From the NCBI RefSeq assembly GCF_009739905.1, contig NZ_CP034279.1, positions 5,642,001 to 5,706,000 of the forward strand: a stretch of 64,000 nt of DNA, in the 5' to 3' direction. Made by a program: the position numbers and the translations under genes. Below the pieces are notes generated by a model that saw only the letters and a program-made list of their open reading frames with translations, had not been told where the DNA came from and made no database searches. This stretch comes from Streptomyces ficellus (GTDB lineage: Bacteria; Actinomycetota; Actinomycetes; Streptomycetales; Streptomycetaceae). Below, piece after piece: positions 1 to 7,255 of this stretch (positions are counted from its first letter, which is position 1; every line of letters begins with the position of its first letter).

Positions 1-333
1 CGAGCGGTACGAACGGGCCGCCGGCCGGGGCCGGCCCCCGGACCCCTCCGCGCCCGGCGCGGGGTCGCCGAGCAGCCGCAGCAGGGACTCACCGGGCAGC
101 TGGAGCAGCTCCTCCAGGGCCCGTACCGCCTTCAGCGACTCCGGCCGCTGCGGACGCCGGGCGCCCTGCTGCCAGTAACAGAGGCTGGTCACGCCGACCT
201 TGATGCCGCGGTGCGCGAGATGGTGCTGCACCCGCTGAAGCGGCAGCCCGCGCACCGCCAGCGCCGCGCGCAGCGCCAGGTGGAACGGGCCGGTCTGCAG
301 GATCTGCGCCAGATCGGTCTCGGTGTGTCCCAT
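1..333 (-). CDS. XRE-type helix-turn-helix regulator, C-terminus beyond the window
   Basis: The minus-strand frame opens with ATG at 333 (MGHTETDLAQILQTGPFH) and stays open to base 1, so 111 codons are visible and the C-terminus is missing. Residues of about 15-75 read as a helix-turn-helix of the XRE type found in small Streptomyces regulators: a 'LALRAALAVRGLPLQRVQHH' stretch, then a 'GVTSLCYWQQGARRP' recognition region, then a 'SLKAVRALEELLQLPGESL' helix typical of these proteins. It is divergent from the secreted protease at 553, and the shared 219-bp spacer carries a GTGAAC/GTTCAC palindrome, so it may control itself and the protease. The domain assignment is by eye; the target is inference. 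Confidence 0.7.
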   Translation of the reverse strand, partial: MGHTETDLAQILQTGPFHLALRAALAVRGLPLQRVQHHLAHRGIKVGVTSLCYWQQGARRPQRPESLKAVRALEELLQLPGESLLRLLGDPAPGAEGSGGRPRPAARSYRS

Positions 334-344
334 GGGAGTCCTCG

Positions 345-441
345 GTGAACGTTCACGACGGGGCGGGCGACTCCGGGCCGGTGGCGACGGTCGGGCAGGT
401 GGGGGCGGGGATCCGTTCACTCGTCAACCAGTTACGTTCAC
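345..441. promoter_or_regulatory. Three CGTTCAC motifs, one within a perfect palindrome, in a divergent promoter region
   Basis: The heptamer CGTTCAC occurs at 350-356, 414-420 and 435-441. The first copy is half of the perfect 12-bp palindrome GTGAACGTTCAC (345-356), which lies 12 bp upstream of the regulator's start codon. This looks like an operator set for the adjacent XRE-type regulator. The 21-bp spacing of the last two copies is also loosely reminiscent of PHO-box repeats, but it is off register for 11-nt units. Confidence 0.4.
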
Positions 442-470
442 AGCGCGGCGTCACCCCGCATTGAAGCGTG

Positions 471-499
471 TTGACCTGCCCCCGACAACGCTCGATGCT
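471..499 (+). promoter_or_regulatory. Candidate vegetative promoter of the secreted protease
   Basis: A -35-like TTGACC at 471-476 is followed after 17 bp by GATGCT (494-499), a weak -10 box. An AGGAGG ribosome-binding site at 541-546 sits 6 bp before the ATG at 553. Confidence 0.4.
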
Positions 500-552
500 C
501 CCAGCAGCGTCCGGACGCGATCCTCCCTCCCCACATCCCCAGGAGGAACGCG

Positions 553-1152
553 ATGCGCCCATCCCCAGGAACGGCCAGACAGTCCATCCTCGCGGTGCTC
601 CTCGCCGCCACGACCACCCTGCTCCTCCCGGTGCCCGCCGCCACCGCCGGGGAGCGCGCCACCGCGGCGCCCGCCGCCAAGCGCCTCGACATCACCATGC
701 AGGCACAGCTGAAGACGAACTGGTGCTGGGCCGCGGGCGGCAACACCATCGCCACCTGGTTCGGCCGCTCCCACTCCCAGAACCAGTTCTGCAACGCCGC
801 GTTCAACCGCCAGCAGGGTTCCGACTGCCCCAACTGGCAGGCCACCCTCGGCAACGTCCAGACCGGGCTGCGCTGGGCCGGCGTCAACCCCGGTTCGTAC
901 GTCGACGGCTGGTTGCGCTACTCCACCGTCCGGACCGAGATCGCCGCCGGCCGCCCCGTCGAGACGCGTATCCAGTGGGCGAGCGGCGGCGGCCACATGC
1001 ACGTGGTGTACGGGTACGACGACACCAACAGCTGGGTCTACTGGGGCGATCCCTGGCCCTCCAGCGACCGCTACAACTGGGCCTCGCACGCCTGGTACAC
1101 CGGCAACGGCTCCTTCTCCTGGACCCACTCCCTCTACCGGACGGGGGCGTGA
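553..1152 (+). CDS. Secreted papain-like cysteine protease
   Basis: This 199-aa protein has an N-terminal signal peptide (about residues 1-35: charged start, hydrophobic core, alanine-rich cleavage zone). The mature part carries a papain-fold catalytic set. The nucleophile Cys is near residue 58 in 'TNWCWAAG', the catalytic His near 148 in 'GGGHMHVVYGYD', and an Asp near 166 in 'YWGDPW'. This arrangement matches the small extracellular C39/C70-like (AvrRpt2-type) cysteine proteases of actinomycetes. A gene for a membrane-anchored protein starts 5 bp downstream, so the two are probably co-transcribed. Substrate unknown. Confidence 0.82.
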   Translation: MRPSPGTARQSILAVLLAATTTLLLPVPAATAGERATAAPAAKRLDITMQAQLKTNWCWAAGGNTIATWFGRSHSQNQFCNAAFNRQQGSDCPNWQATLGNVQTGLRWAGVNPGSYVDGWLRYSTVRTEIAAGRPVETRIQWASGGGHMHVVYGYDDTNSWVYWGDPWPSSDRYNWASHAWYTGNGSFSWTHSLYRTGA

Positions 1153-1157
1153 GACCC

Positions 1158-1970
1158 ATGACGTCACGCCGTCGCACGTTCCCGGCCGTGGTGGCGACGA
1201 CCGCCCTCGCCCCCGTGCTGATGCTGCTCTCTGCGCCCTCCGCCGTCGCCGCCGGCACGCCGGACGCCGCGGTCGGGGCTCCCGCCACCCTCGACACGCT
1301 CTCCCGGTTCTTCGCCCGCGACGGCGCGGTGAGGCCCGCCGCCCGGCCCCGGATCGAGGGCCCCGCGGTCCCCGTGCGCGTCCTGTCACCGGACTTCGTG
1401 GCCGGCCGGGCCGGGGCGCCGGTGGCGCGCGTCGAGTTCCACGCCGCCATGGCGGTCTCCGCGGACGGGCGGAAGGCGTCCGTGTGGACCGCCCGCCGGG
1501 GTGCCGGAGGCTGGCAGGTGGTGAACATCGCGACCGGGGACGACGAGATCCGGTACGCGAAGGAGGGCGCCCGCCGGCTCCCGGGCGGGACGGTGTTCCG
1601 CGAGCCCCAGATCGACGCCTGGTACGTCCGGCGGGGCGCCGAGGTGCTCCCGCTCGACGAGGACGCGGTGCGCGCCGTGGGAGCGGGCGGGACCACGCTC
1701 GCCGCCTACCGGGAACGGGTCGCGGCCGCGTACGGGGACAAGCTCCCCGGCTCGGCGTACGCGCGCCGGGGCGCCGCCGGCGGGTACGGAGGGCCCGCCG
1801 GCACCGCGCCCGGCACGGCGCCCGACGCAGCGCCCGGTACCGCGCCCGGTACCGCCCCCGGCACGGCGTCCGGGGAAGCTCCGGCCGGCCCCACCGCCTG
1901 GGCCGCCGCCGCCCTGACCGCCGTACTGACCGCCGCCCTGGTCGTCGCCAGGAGGGTGCGCCGCCGCTGA
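1158..1970 (+). CDS. Exported, C-terminally membrane-anchored protein with Pro-Gly-Thr-Ala repeats
   Basis: The 270-aa product has a signal peptide (residues about 1-32, ending in 'SAVAAG'), a soluble domain of about 170 residues that I do not recognise, a linker of PGTA/PGTAP repeats (about residues 213-235, encoded by 12-bp DNA repeats), and a last hydrophobic helix ending in RRVRRR. That layout fits a protein displayed outside the membrane on a flexible stalk. The gene begins 5 bp after the cysteine-protease stop codon, so it is likely the second gene of a two-gene operon. It could be a chaperone, inhibitor or anchor for the protease; nothing in the sequence decides this. Confidence 0.6.
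   Translation: MTSRRRTFPAVVATTALAPVLMLLSAPSAVAAGTPDAAVGAPATLDTLSRFFARDGAVRPAARPRIEGPAVPVRVLSPDFVAGRAGAPVARVEFHAAMAVSADGRKASVWTARRGAGGWQVVNIATGDDEIRYAKEGARRLPGGTVFREPQIDAWYVRRGAEVLPLDEDAVRAVGAGGTTLAAYRERVAAAYGDKLPGSAYARRGAAGGYGGPAGTAPGTAPDAAPGTAPGTAPGTASGEAPAGPTAWAAAALTAVLTAALVVARRVRRR
1798..1870 (+). repeat. 12-bp tandem repeats encoding a PGTA linker
   Basis: Imperfect copies of a 12-bp unit close to gcgcccggtacc run through the 3' part of the gene and encode repeated Ala-Pro-Gly-Thr. Such repeats often vary in copy number between strains. Confidence 0.6.
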
Positions 1971-2020
1971 CCACCCGCCCCTCGGGCGGCGCCCTCCCCG
2001 GGCCCCGCCCCCGCCCACCC

Positions 2021-2057
2021 CGTGGAGCGCCCCCGACCCCACCGGAGGCGCTCCACG
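2021..2057 (+). terminator. Hairpin terminator before uvrC
   Basis: CGTGGAGCGCC at 2021-2031 pairs perfectly with GGCGCTCCACG at 2047-2057 around a 15-nt loop, 50 bp after the upstream stop codon. There is no U-tract, as is usual for Streptomyces. Confidence 0.65.
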
Positions 2058-2119
2058 GCCGTGCTCCACGGCCGCCCGGCGGACACCTCGGGGACACCCG
2101 TGGTGTCAGTGGACGCCAG

Positions 2120-2125
2120 TAGGGT
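2120..2125 (+). promoter_or_regulatory. uvrC -10 box; transcript probably leaderless
   Basis: TAGGGT, a common Streptomyces -10 form, ends 7 bp before the uvrC ATG. Transcription would start at or next to the start codon. No clear -35 element is visible. Confidence 0.4.
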
Positions 2126-2132
2126 GTGAGGC

Positions 2133-4151
2133 ATGGCAGACCCCTCCAGCTACCGCCCCAAGCCGGGACAGATCCCCGACTCGCCGGGGGTCTACAAATT
2201 CCGTGACGAGCACCGCCGGGTGATCTACGTCGGGAAGGCGAAGTCCCTGCGCCAGCGGCTCGCCAGCTACTTCCAGGACCTGGCGGGCCTCCACCCGCGC
2301 ACCCGCACCATGGTCACCACGGCCGCCTCCGTCGAGTGGACCGTCGTCTCCACCGAGGTCGAGGCGCTCCAGCTGGAGTACTCGTGGATCAAGGAGTTCG
2401 ACCCGCGGTTCAACGTCAAGTACCGGGACGACAAGAGCTATCCGTACCTGGCGGTCACCCTCAACGAGGACTTCCCCCGCGTGCAGGTCATGCGCGGCCA
2501 GAAGAAGAAGGGCGTGCGGTACTTCGGCCCGTACAGCCACGCCTGGGCCATCCGCGACACGGTCGACCTGCTGCTGCGGGTCTTCCCCGTGCGGACGTGC
2601 TCGGCGGGTGTGTTCAAGAACGCCGAGCGCACCGGCCGCCCCTGCCTGCTCGGGTACATCGGCAAGTGCTCGGCGCCGTGCGTGGGCCGGGTGGACCCGG
2701 AGGAGCACCGGGAACTGGCCGAGGAGTTCTGCGACTTCATGGCCGGTCGTACCGGCACCTACATCCGCCGCCTGGAGAAGGACATGGTGCTGGCGGCCGA
2801 GGACATGGAGTACGAGAAGGCGGCCCGGCTCCGGGACGACATAGAGGCCCTCAGGCGGGCCATGGAGAAGAGCGCCGTCGTCCTCGCCGACGCCACCGAC
2901 GCCGACCTGATCGCCGTGGCCGAGGACGAGCTGGAAGCGGCCGTGCAGATCTTCCACGTCCGGGGCGGCCGGGTGCGCGGCCAGCGCGGCTGGGTCACCG
3001 ACAAGGTGGAGGCGGTCGACACGGCGGGCCTCGTCGAGCACGCCCTCCAGCAGCTGTACGGGGAGGAGAGCGGCGACGCCGTCCCCAAGGAGGTCCTCGT
3101 CCCGGCCCTCCCCGAGGACCTGGACGCCGTCACCCAGTGGCTCGGCGCCCGCCGCGGCTCCCAGGTGTCCCTGCGCATCCCGCAGCGCGGCGACAAGAAG
3201 GCGCTGATGGAGACCGTGGGCCGCAACGCCCAGCAGGCGCTCGTGCTGCACAAGACCAAGCGCGCCAGCGACCTCACCACCCGCTCGCGGGCGCTGGAGG
3301 AGATCGCCGAGGCGCTGGACCTGGAGACGGCGCCGCTGCGCATCGAGTGCTTCGACATCTCCCACCTCCAGGGGGAGGACGTCGTCGCGTCCATGGTCGT
3401 GTTCGAGGACGGCCTGCCGCGCAAGAGCGAGTACCGCCGCTTCCAGATCAAGGGCCGGGTCGGGGACACCCAGGTCTGGCACGGCGAGGGCCAGGACGAC
3501 GTCCGCTCCATGCACGAGGTGATCAGCCGCCGGTTCCGGCGGTACCTCATCGAGAAGGAGCGGACCGGCGAGTGGGTGGCCGAGGACGGCGAGGTCCCGG
3601 CGGAGCTGTCCGAGGACGACGGCCGGCCGAAGAAGTTCGCCTACCCGCCGCAGCTCGTGGTGGTCGACGGCGGAAAACCGCAGGTCGCCGCGGCCCGGCG
3701 GGCCCTGGACGAGCTGGGCATCGACGACGTCGCCGTCTGCGGCCTCGCCAAGCGCCTGGAGGAGGTCTGGCTGCCGGACGACGACGACCCGGTCGTGCTG
3801 CCCCGCTCCAGCGAGGGCCTCTACCTGCTCCAGCGCGTCCGTGACACGGCTCACGACTTCGCCATCCGTTATCAGCGCACCAAGCGCCACAAGCGGATAC
3901 GGACCGGCCCGCTGGACGCGGTCCCGGGTCTCGGGGACGCCCGCAAACAGGCGTTGATCAAGTACTTCGGCTCGGTGAAGCGGCTGCGGCAGGCGACAAT
4001 CGAGCAGATCTGCGAGGTGCCGGGGTTCGGCCGGAAGACCGCCGAAGCCGTGGCCGTGGCCCTCGCCCAGGCGGCTCCGGCCGCCCCCGCCGTGAACACG
4101 GCCACAGGAGAGATCATGGAAGAGGACGACGGGGGAACCGGACATGTCTGA
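2133..4151 (+). CDS. uvrC: Excinuclease ABC subunit C (UvrC)
   Basis: UvrC makes both incisions in nucleotide excision repair after UvrA/UvrB damage recognition. The 672-aa protein has the full domain order: GIY-YIG nuclease (about residues 15-90, with 'DSPGVYKF' and 'VIYVGKAKSLRQRL'), a Cys-rich segment, the UvrB-binding UVR motif (about 224-245), the RNase H-like nuclease domain (from about 400, 'RIECFDISHLQGEDVVASM'), and two helix-hairpin-helix motifs (about 593-645). It is the first gene of an overlapping run and shares 8 bp with rapZ. The length is typical for actinomycetes. Confidence 0.98.
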   Translation: MADPSSYRPKPGQIPDSPGVYKFRDEHRRVIYVGKAKSLRQRLASYFQDLAGLHPRTRTMVTTAASVEWTVVSTEVEALQLEYSWIKEFDPRFNVKYRDDKSYPYLAVTLNEDFPRVQVMRGQKKKGVRYFGPYSHAWAIRDTVDLLLRVFPVRTCSAGVFKNAERTGRPCLLGYIGKCSAPCVGRVDPEEHRELAEEFCDFMAGRTGTYIRRLEKDMVLAAEDMEYEKAARLRDDIEALRRAMEKSAVVLADATDADLIAVAEDELEAAVQIFHVRGGRVRGQRGWVTDKVEAVDTAGLVEHALQQLYGEESGDAVPKEVLVPALPEDLDAVTQWLGARRGSQVSLRIPQRGDKKALMETVGRNAQQALVLHKTKRASDLTTRSRALEEIAEALDLETAPLRIECFDISHLQGEDVVASMVVFEDGLPRKSEYRRFQIKGRVGDTQVWHGEGQDDVRSMHEVISRRFRRYLIEKERTGEWVAEDGEVPAELSEDDGRPKKFAYPPQLVVVDGGKPQVAAARRALDELGIDDVAVCGLAKRLEEVWLPDDDDPVVLPRSSEGLYLLQRVRDTAHDFAIRYQRTKRHKRIRTGPLDAVPGLGDARKQALIKYFGSVKRLRQATIEQICEVPGFGRKTAEAVAVALAQAAPAAPAVNTATGEIMEEDDGGTGHV

Positions 4152-5112
4152 GCACGACACGGCCTCGCAATCCGAGCCGACAGCACGAGAAGACGGAGCA
4201 GCACACGTGAGTACGGGCACGACGATCGAGGCCGGAGAGGCCGCCGAGGCGGCCATCCCCGAGCTGGTGATCATCTCCGGCATGTCCGGCGCCGGGCGCA
4301 GTACCGCCGCCAAGTGCCTGGAGGACCTCGGCTGGTTCGTCGTCGACAACCTGCCGCCCGCGCTGATCCCCACCATGGTGGAGCTCGGCGCCCGCTCCCA
4401 GGGGAACGTGGCGCGCATCGCCGTGGTCGTCGACGTCCGCGGCCGCCAGTTCTTCGAGAGCCTCCGCGAGTCGCTCGCGGTCCTCGACGCCAAGCAGGTC
4501 ACCCGCCGGATCGTCTTCCTGGAGTCGTCCGACGACGCCCTGGTCCGCCGCTTCGAGTCGGTGCGCCGCCCGCACCCGCTCCAGGGCGACGGCCGGATCG
4601 TCGACGGCATCGCCGCCGAGCGCGACCTGCTGCGCGAGCTGCGCGGCGACGCCGACCTGGTGATCGACACCTCCAGCCTCAACGTCCACGAGCTGCGCGC
4701 CAAGATGGACGCCCAGTTCGCCGGCGACGAGGAGCCGGAGCTGCGGGCCACGGTCATGTCGTTCGGGTACAAGTACGGCCTGCCCGTCGACGCCGACCTG
4801 GTGGTGGACTGCCGCTTCCTGCCCAACCCGCACTGGGTGCCGGAGCTGCGCCCGTTCACCGGCCTCAACGAGGAGGTGTCGGGGTACGTCTTCAACCAGC
4901 CGGGCGCCAAGGAGTTCCTCGACCGGTACACCGAGCTGCTCCAGCTGGTCTCCACCGGCTACCGGCGCGAGGGCAAGCGGTACGTGACCATCGCGGTCGG
5001 CTGCACGGGCGGCAAGCACCGCTCGGTCGCCATGTCCGAGAAGCTCGCCGCCCGGCTCGCCTCGGAAGGGGTCGAGACCGTCGTCGTCCACCGGGACATG
5101 GGGCGCGAGTGA
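4144..5112 (+). CDS. rapZ: RNase adapter / nucleotide-binding protein RapZ (YvcJ family)
   Basis: The 322-aa P-loop protein has Walker A 'GMSGAGRSTA' near residue 46 and the conserved C-terminal 'GCTGGKHRSV' near residue 286, the part that binds an amino-sugar in Escherichia coli RapZ. In enterobacteria the family directs RNase E cleavage of the small RNA GlmZ. In Gram-positive bacteria it accompanies yvcK and whiA, and its role is less clear. The chosen ATG overlaps uvrC by 8 bp. A GTG at 4207 would give a shorter protein that still contains the P-loop and is a real alternative. Confidence 0.93.
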   Translation: MSEHDTASQSEPTAREDGAAHVSTGTTIEAGEAAEAAIPELVIISGMSGAGRSTAAKCLEDLGWFVVDNLPPALIPTMVELGARSQGNVARIAVVVDVRGRQFFESLRESLAVLDAKQVTRRIVFLESSDDALVRRFESVRRPHPLQGDGRIVDGIAAERDLLRELRGDADLVIDTSSLNVHELRAKMDAQFAGDEEPELRATVMSFGYKYGLPVDADLVVDCRFLPNPHWVPELRPFTGLNEEVSGYVFNQPGAKEFLDRYTELLQLVSTGYRREGKRYVTIAVGCTGGKHRSVAMSEKLAARLASEGVETVVVHRDMGRE

Positions 5113-6131
5113 AGCAGTACCGTCGGCGTTCGAGCTCCCTGTCGGTTCGTACGCTCCGCAGGCGCGGCACCCAGCCCAAGGTGGTGGCCCTGGGCGGCGG
5201 CATGGGCCTGTCGGCGTCCCTGGCCGCGCTGCGCCGTATCACCGGTGACCTGACCGCGGTGGTCACCGTCGCCGACGACGGCGGGTCCAGCGGCCGGCTC
5301 CGCGAGGAGCTGGGCGTGCTGCCGCCGGGCGACCTGCGCAAGGCGCTGGCGGCGCTGTGCGGCGACGACGACTGGGGGCAGACCTGGTCCCGGGTCATCC
5401 AGCACCGGTTCCAGTCCAAGGGCGACCTGCACGAGCACGCGGTCGGCAACCTGCTGATCGTCGCGCTGTGGGAGCAGCTCGGCGACCACGTCCAGGCGCT
5501 GGACCTGGTGGGCAGGCTGCTCGGCGCGCACGGCCGGGTGCTGCCCATGTCGGCCGTGCCGCTGGAGCTCCAGGCCCTGGTCAAGGGCCACGACCCGGAG
5601 CGGCCCGAGGACGTGGACACCGTCCGCGGGCAGGCGACCGTGGCGCTCACCCCGGGCGAGGTGCAGTCGGTGCACCTGGTGCCGAACGACCCGCCCGCCG
5701 TGCCCGAGGCGGTCGAGGCCGTGCTCGACGCGGACTGGGTGGTGCTGGGCCCCGGCTCGTGGTTCTCCTCGGTGATCCCGCACCTGCTGGTGCCGGAGCT
5801 GCTGGAGGCGCTCGTCGAGACCAAGGCGCGCCGGGTCCTGTCGCTGAACCTCGCGCCGCAGCCGGGAGAAACCGAGGGGTTCTCTCCGCAGCGTCATTTG
5901 GAGGTTTTGGGACGACACGCCCCTAAACTCGCCCTGGACGTGGTGCTGGCCGACGAGGCCGCCGTGCCCGACCGCGAGTCCCTCGCAGAAGCCGCCAAGC
6001 GGCTCGGCGCCGCGGTCGAGCTGGCCCCGGTGGCCAGGAAGGACGGCTCGCCGAAGCACGACCCGGAGCTGCTGGCCGCCGCGTACGACCGTATTTTTCG
6101 GATGCATGGAAGGATCGGCCCATGGCGATGA
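5109..6131 (+). CDS. yvcK: YvcK/CofD-like gluconeogenesis factor
   Basis: The GTG start overlaps the rapZ stop (GTGA), giving 340 aa. The N-terminal nucleotide-binding motif 'VVALGGGMGLSASLAAL' (about residues 24-40) and 'VTVADDGGSSGRLREELG' (about 54-71) mark the YvcK/CofD fold. YvcK proteins bind UDP-sugars and are needed for cell-wall homeostasis on gluconeogenic carbon sources. The family resembles the F420 enzyme CofD, but the context (rapZ before, whiA after) supports YvcK. It overlaps whiA by 10 bp, so translation is probably coupled. Confidence 0.93.
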   Translation: MKQYRRRSSSLSVRTLRRRGTQPKVVALGGGMGLSASLAALRRITGDLTAVVTVADDGGSSGRLREELGVLPPGDLRKALAALCGDDDWGQTWSRVIQHRFQSKGDLHEHAVGNLLIVALWEQLGDHVQALDLVGRLLGAHGRVLPMSAVPLELQALVKGHDPERPEDVDTVRGQATVALTPGEVQSVHLVPNDPPAVPEAVEAVLDADWVVLGPGSWFSSVIPHLLVPELLEALVETKARRVLSLNLAPQPGETEGFSPQRHLEVLGRHAPKLALDVVLADEAAVPDRESLAEAAKRLGAAVELAPVARKDGSPKHDPELLAAAYDRIFRMHGRIGPWR

Positions 6132-7111
6132 CGGCAGCGGTGAAGGACGAGATCTCCCGGCTTCCCGTCACCCGGACCTGCTGCAGAAAGGCGGAGGTCT
6201 CGTCGATCCTGCGGTTCGCCGGCGGGCTGCACCTGGTCAGCGGGCGGATCGTGATCGAGGCGGAGCTGGACACCGCGATGGCGGCGCGCCGCCTGAAGCG
6301 GGACATCGCGGAGATCTTCGGGCACGGTTCCGAGCTGATCGTGATGGCGCCGGGCGGGCTGCGGCGCGGCTCGCGGTTCGTGGTGCGGGTGGTGGCGGGC
6401 GGCGACCAGCTGGCCCGCCAGACCGGGCTGGTGGACGGCCGCGGCCGCCCCATCCGGGGCCTGCCGCCGCAGGTCGTCTCGGGGGCCACCTGTGACGCGG
6501 AGGCCGCCTGGCGCGGTGCCTTCCTGGCGCACGGTTCGCTGACCGAGCCGGGCCGGTCCTCGTCCCTGGAGGTCACCTGCCCGGGCCCGGAGGCCGCGCT
6601 CGCGCTGGTCGGCGCCGCCCGCCGGCTCTCCATCCCCGCCAAGGCCCGCGAGGTCCGGGGCGTGGACCGCGTGGTGGTGCGGGACGGGGACGCGATCGGT
6701 GCCCTGCTGACCCGGCTCGGCGCGCACGACTCGGTGCTGGCCTGGGAGGAGCGGCGGATGCGCCGCGAGGTCCGTGCCACGGCCAACCGGCTGGCCAACT
6801 TCGACGACGCCAACCTCCGCCGGTCGGCCCGGGCCGCGGTGGCGGCCGGCGCCCGGGTGCAGCGCGCCCTGGAGATCCTCGGCGAGGAGGTGCCTGAGCA
6901 CCTGGCGGCGGCCGGCCGGCTGCGCATGGAGCACAAGCAGGCGTCCCTGGAGGAGCTGGGCGCGCTCGCCGACCCGCCGCTGACCAAGGACGCGGTCGCG
7001 GGCCGTATCCGCCGCCTGCTGGCGATGGCCGACAAGCGGGCCCAGGACCTGGGGATCCCCGGCACGGAGTCCAACCTGACGGAGGAGATGGCCGACGGCC
7101 TCGTCGGCTGA
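6122..7111 (+). CDS. whiA: Sporulation transcription regulator WhiA
   Basis: The 329-aa protein has the N-terminal LAGLIDADG homing-endonuclease-like domain with the family signature 'CCRKAEVSSILRFAGGLH', and a C-terminal helix-turn-helix region ('ASLEELGALADPPLTKDAV' followed by 'GRIRRLLAMAD'). In Streptomyces WhiA acts with WhiB to switch aerial hyphae from growth to septation, including activation of ftsZ. It is the last gene of the uvrC-rapZ-yvcK-whiA run and is followed by a strong hairpin at 7127-7156. In Streptomyces whiA can also have its own developmental promoter; I could not pick one out here. Confidence 0.97.
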   Translation: MAMTAAVKDEISRLPVTRTCCRKAEVSSILRFAGGLHLVSGRIVIEAELDTAMAARRLKRDIAEIFGHGSELIVMAPGGLRRGSRFVVRVVAGGDQLARQTGLVDGRGRPIRGLPPQVVSGATCDAEAAWRGAFLAHGSLTEPGRSSSLEVTCPGPEAALALVGAARRLSIPAKAREVRGVDRVVVRDGDAIGALLTRLGAHDSVLAWEERRMRREVRATANRLANFDDANLRRSARAAVAAGARVQRALEILGEEVPEHLAAAGRLRMEHKQASLEELGALADPPLTKDAVAGRIRRLLAMADKRAQDLGIPGTESNLTEEMADGLVG

Positions 7112-7126
7112 GGCCTCTCGTCGTGC

Positions 7127-7156
7127 CCGCCGCCGCCCCGCCCCGGGCGGCGGCGG
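7127..7156 (+). terminator. whiA operon terminator
   Basis: CCGCCGCCGCCC at 7127-7138 pairs perfectly with GGGCGGCGGCGG at 7145-7156 around a 6-nt loop, 16 bp after the whiA stop. Confidence 0.7.
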
Positions 7157-7183
7157 AGTCCGGCCGGGCCGCCCGAGGCGGTA

Positions 7184-7205
7184 TTGACATGATCATGAGG
7201 TGTCA
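7184..7205. promoter_or_regulatory. TTGACA box within a TGACA-N11-TGTCA inverted repeat
   Basis: A perfect -35-like TTGACA (7184-7189) lies in an inverted repeat TGACA/TGTCA (7185-7205) that encloses the palindrome CATGATCATG (7188-7197). No matching -10 box is obvious at 17-18 bp. The site is about 50 bp upstream of the carboxypeptidase start and may be an operator. Confidence 0.35.
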
Positions 7206-7255
7206 CGAGCCTGGCGCCTGTCCACTTCCGTGGCAGACAACAGCAAGGGGGGCAC

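Noticed and set aside
415..442. PHO box upstream of the cysteine protease
   Set aside because: The two GTTCAC copies are 21 bp apart, out of register for 11-nt units, and the middle unit does not match.
2106..4955. Long open frame on the minus strand opposite uvrC and rapZ
   Set aside because: It is a GC-rich shadow of uvrC/rapZ with biased composition and no domain; both plus-strand genes are certain.
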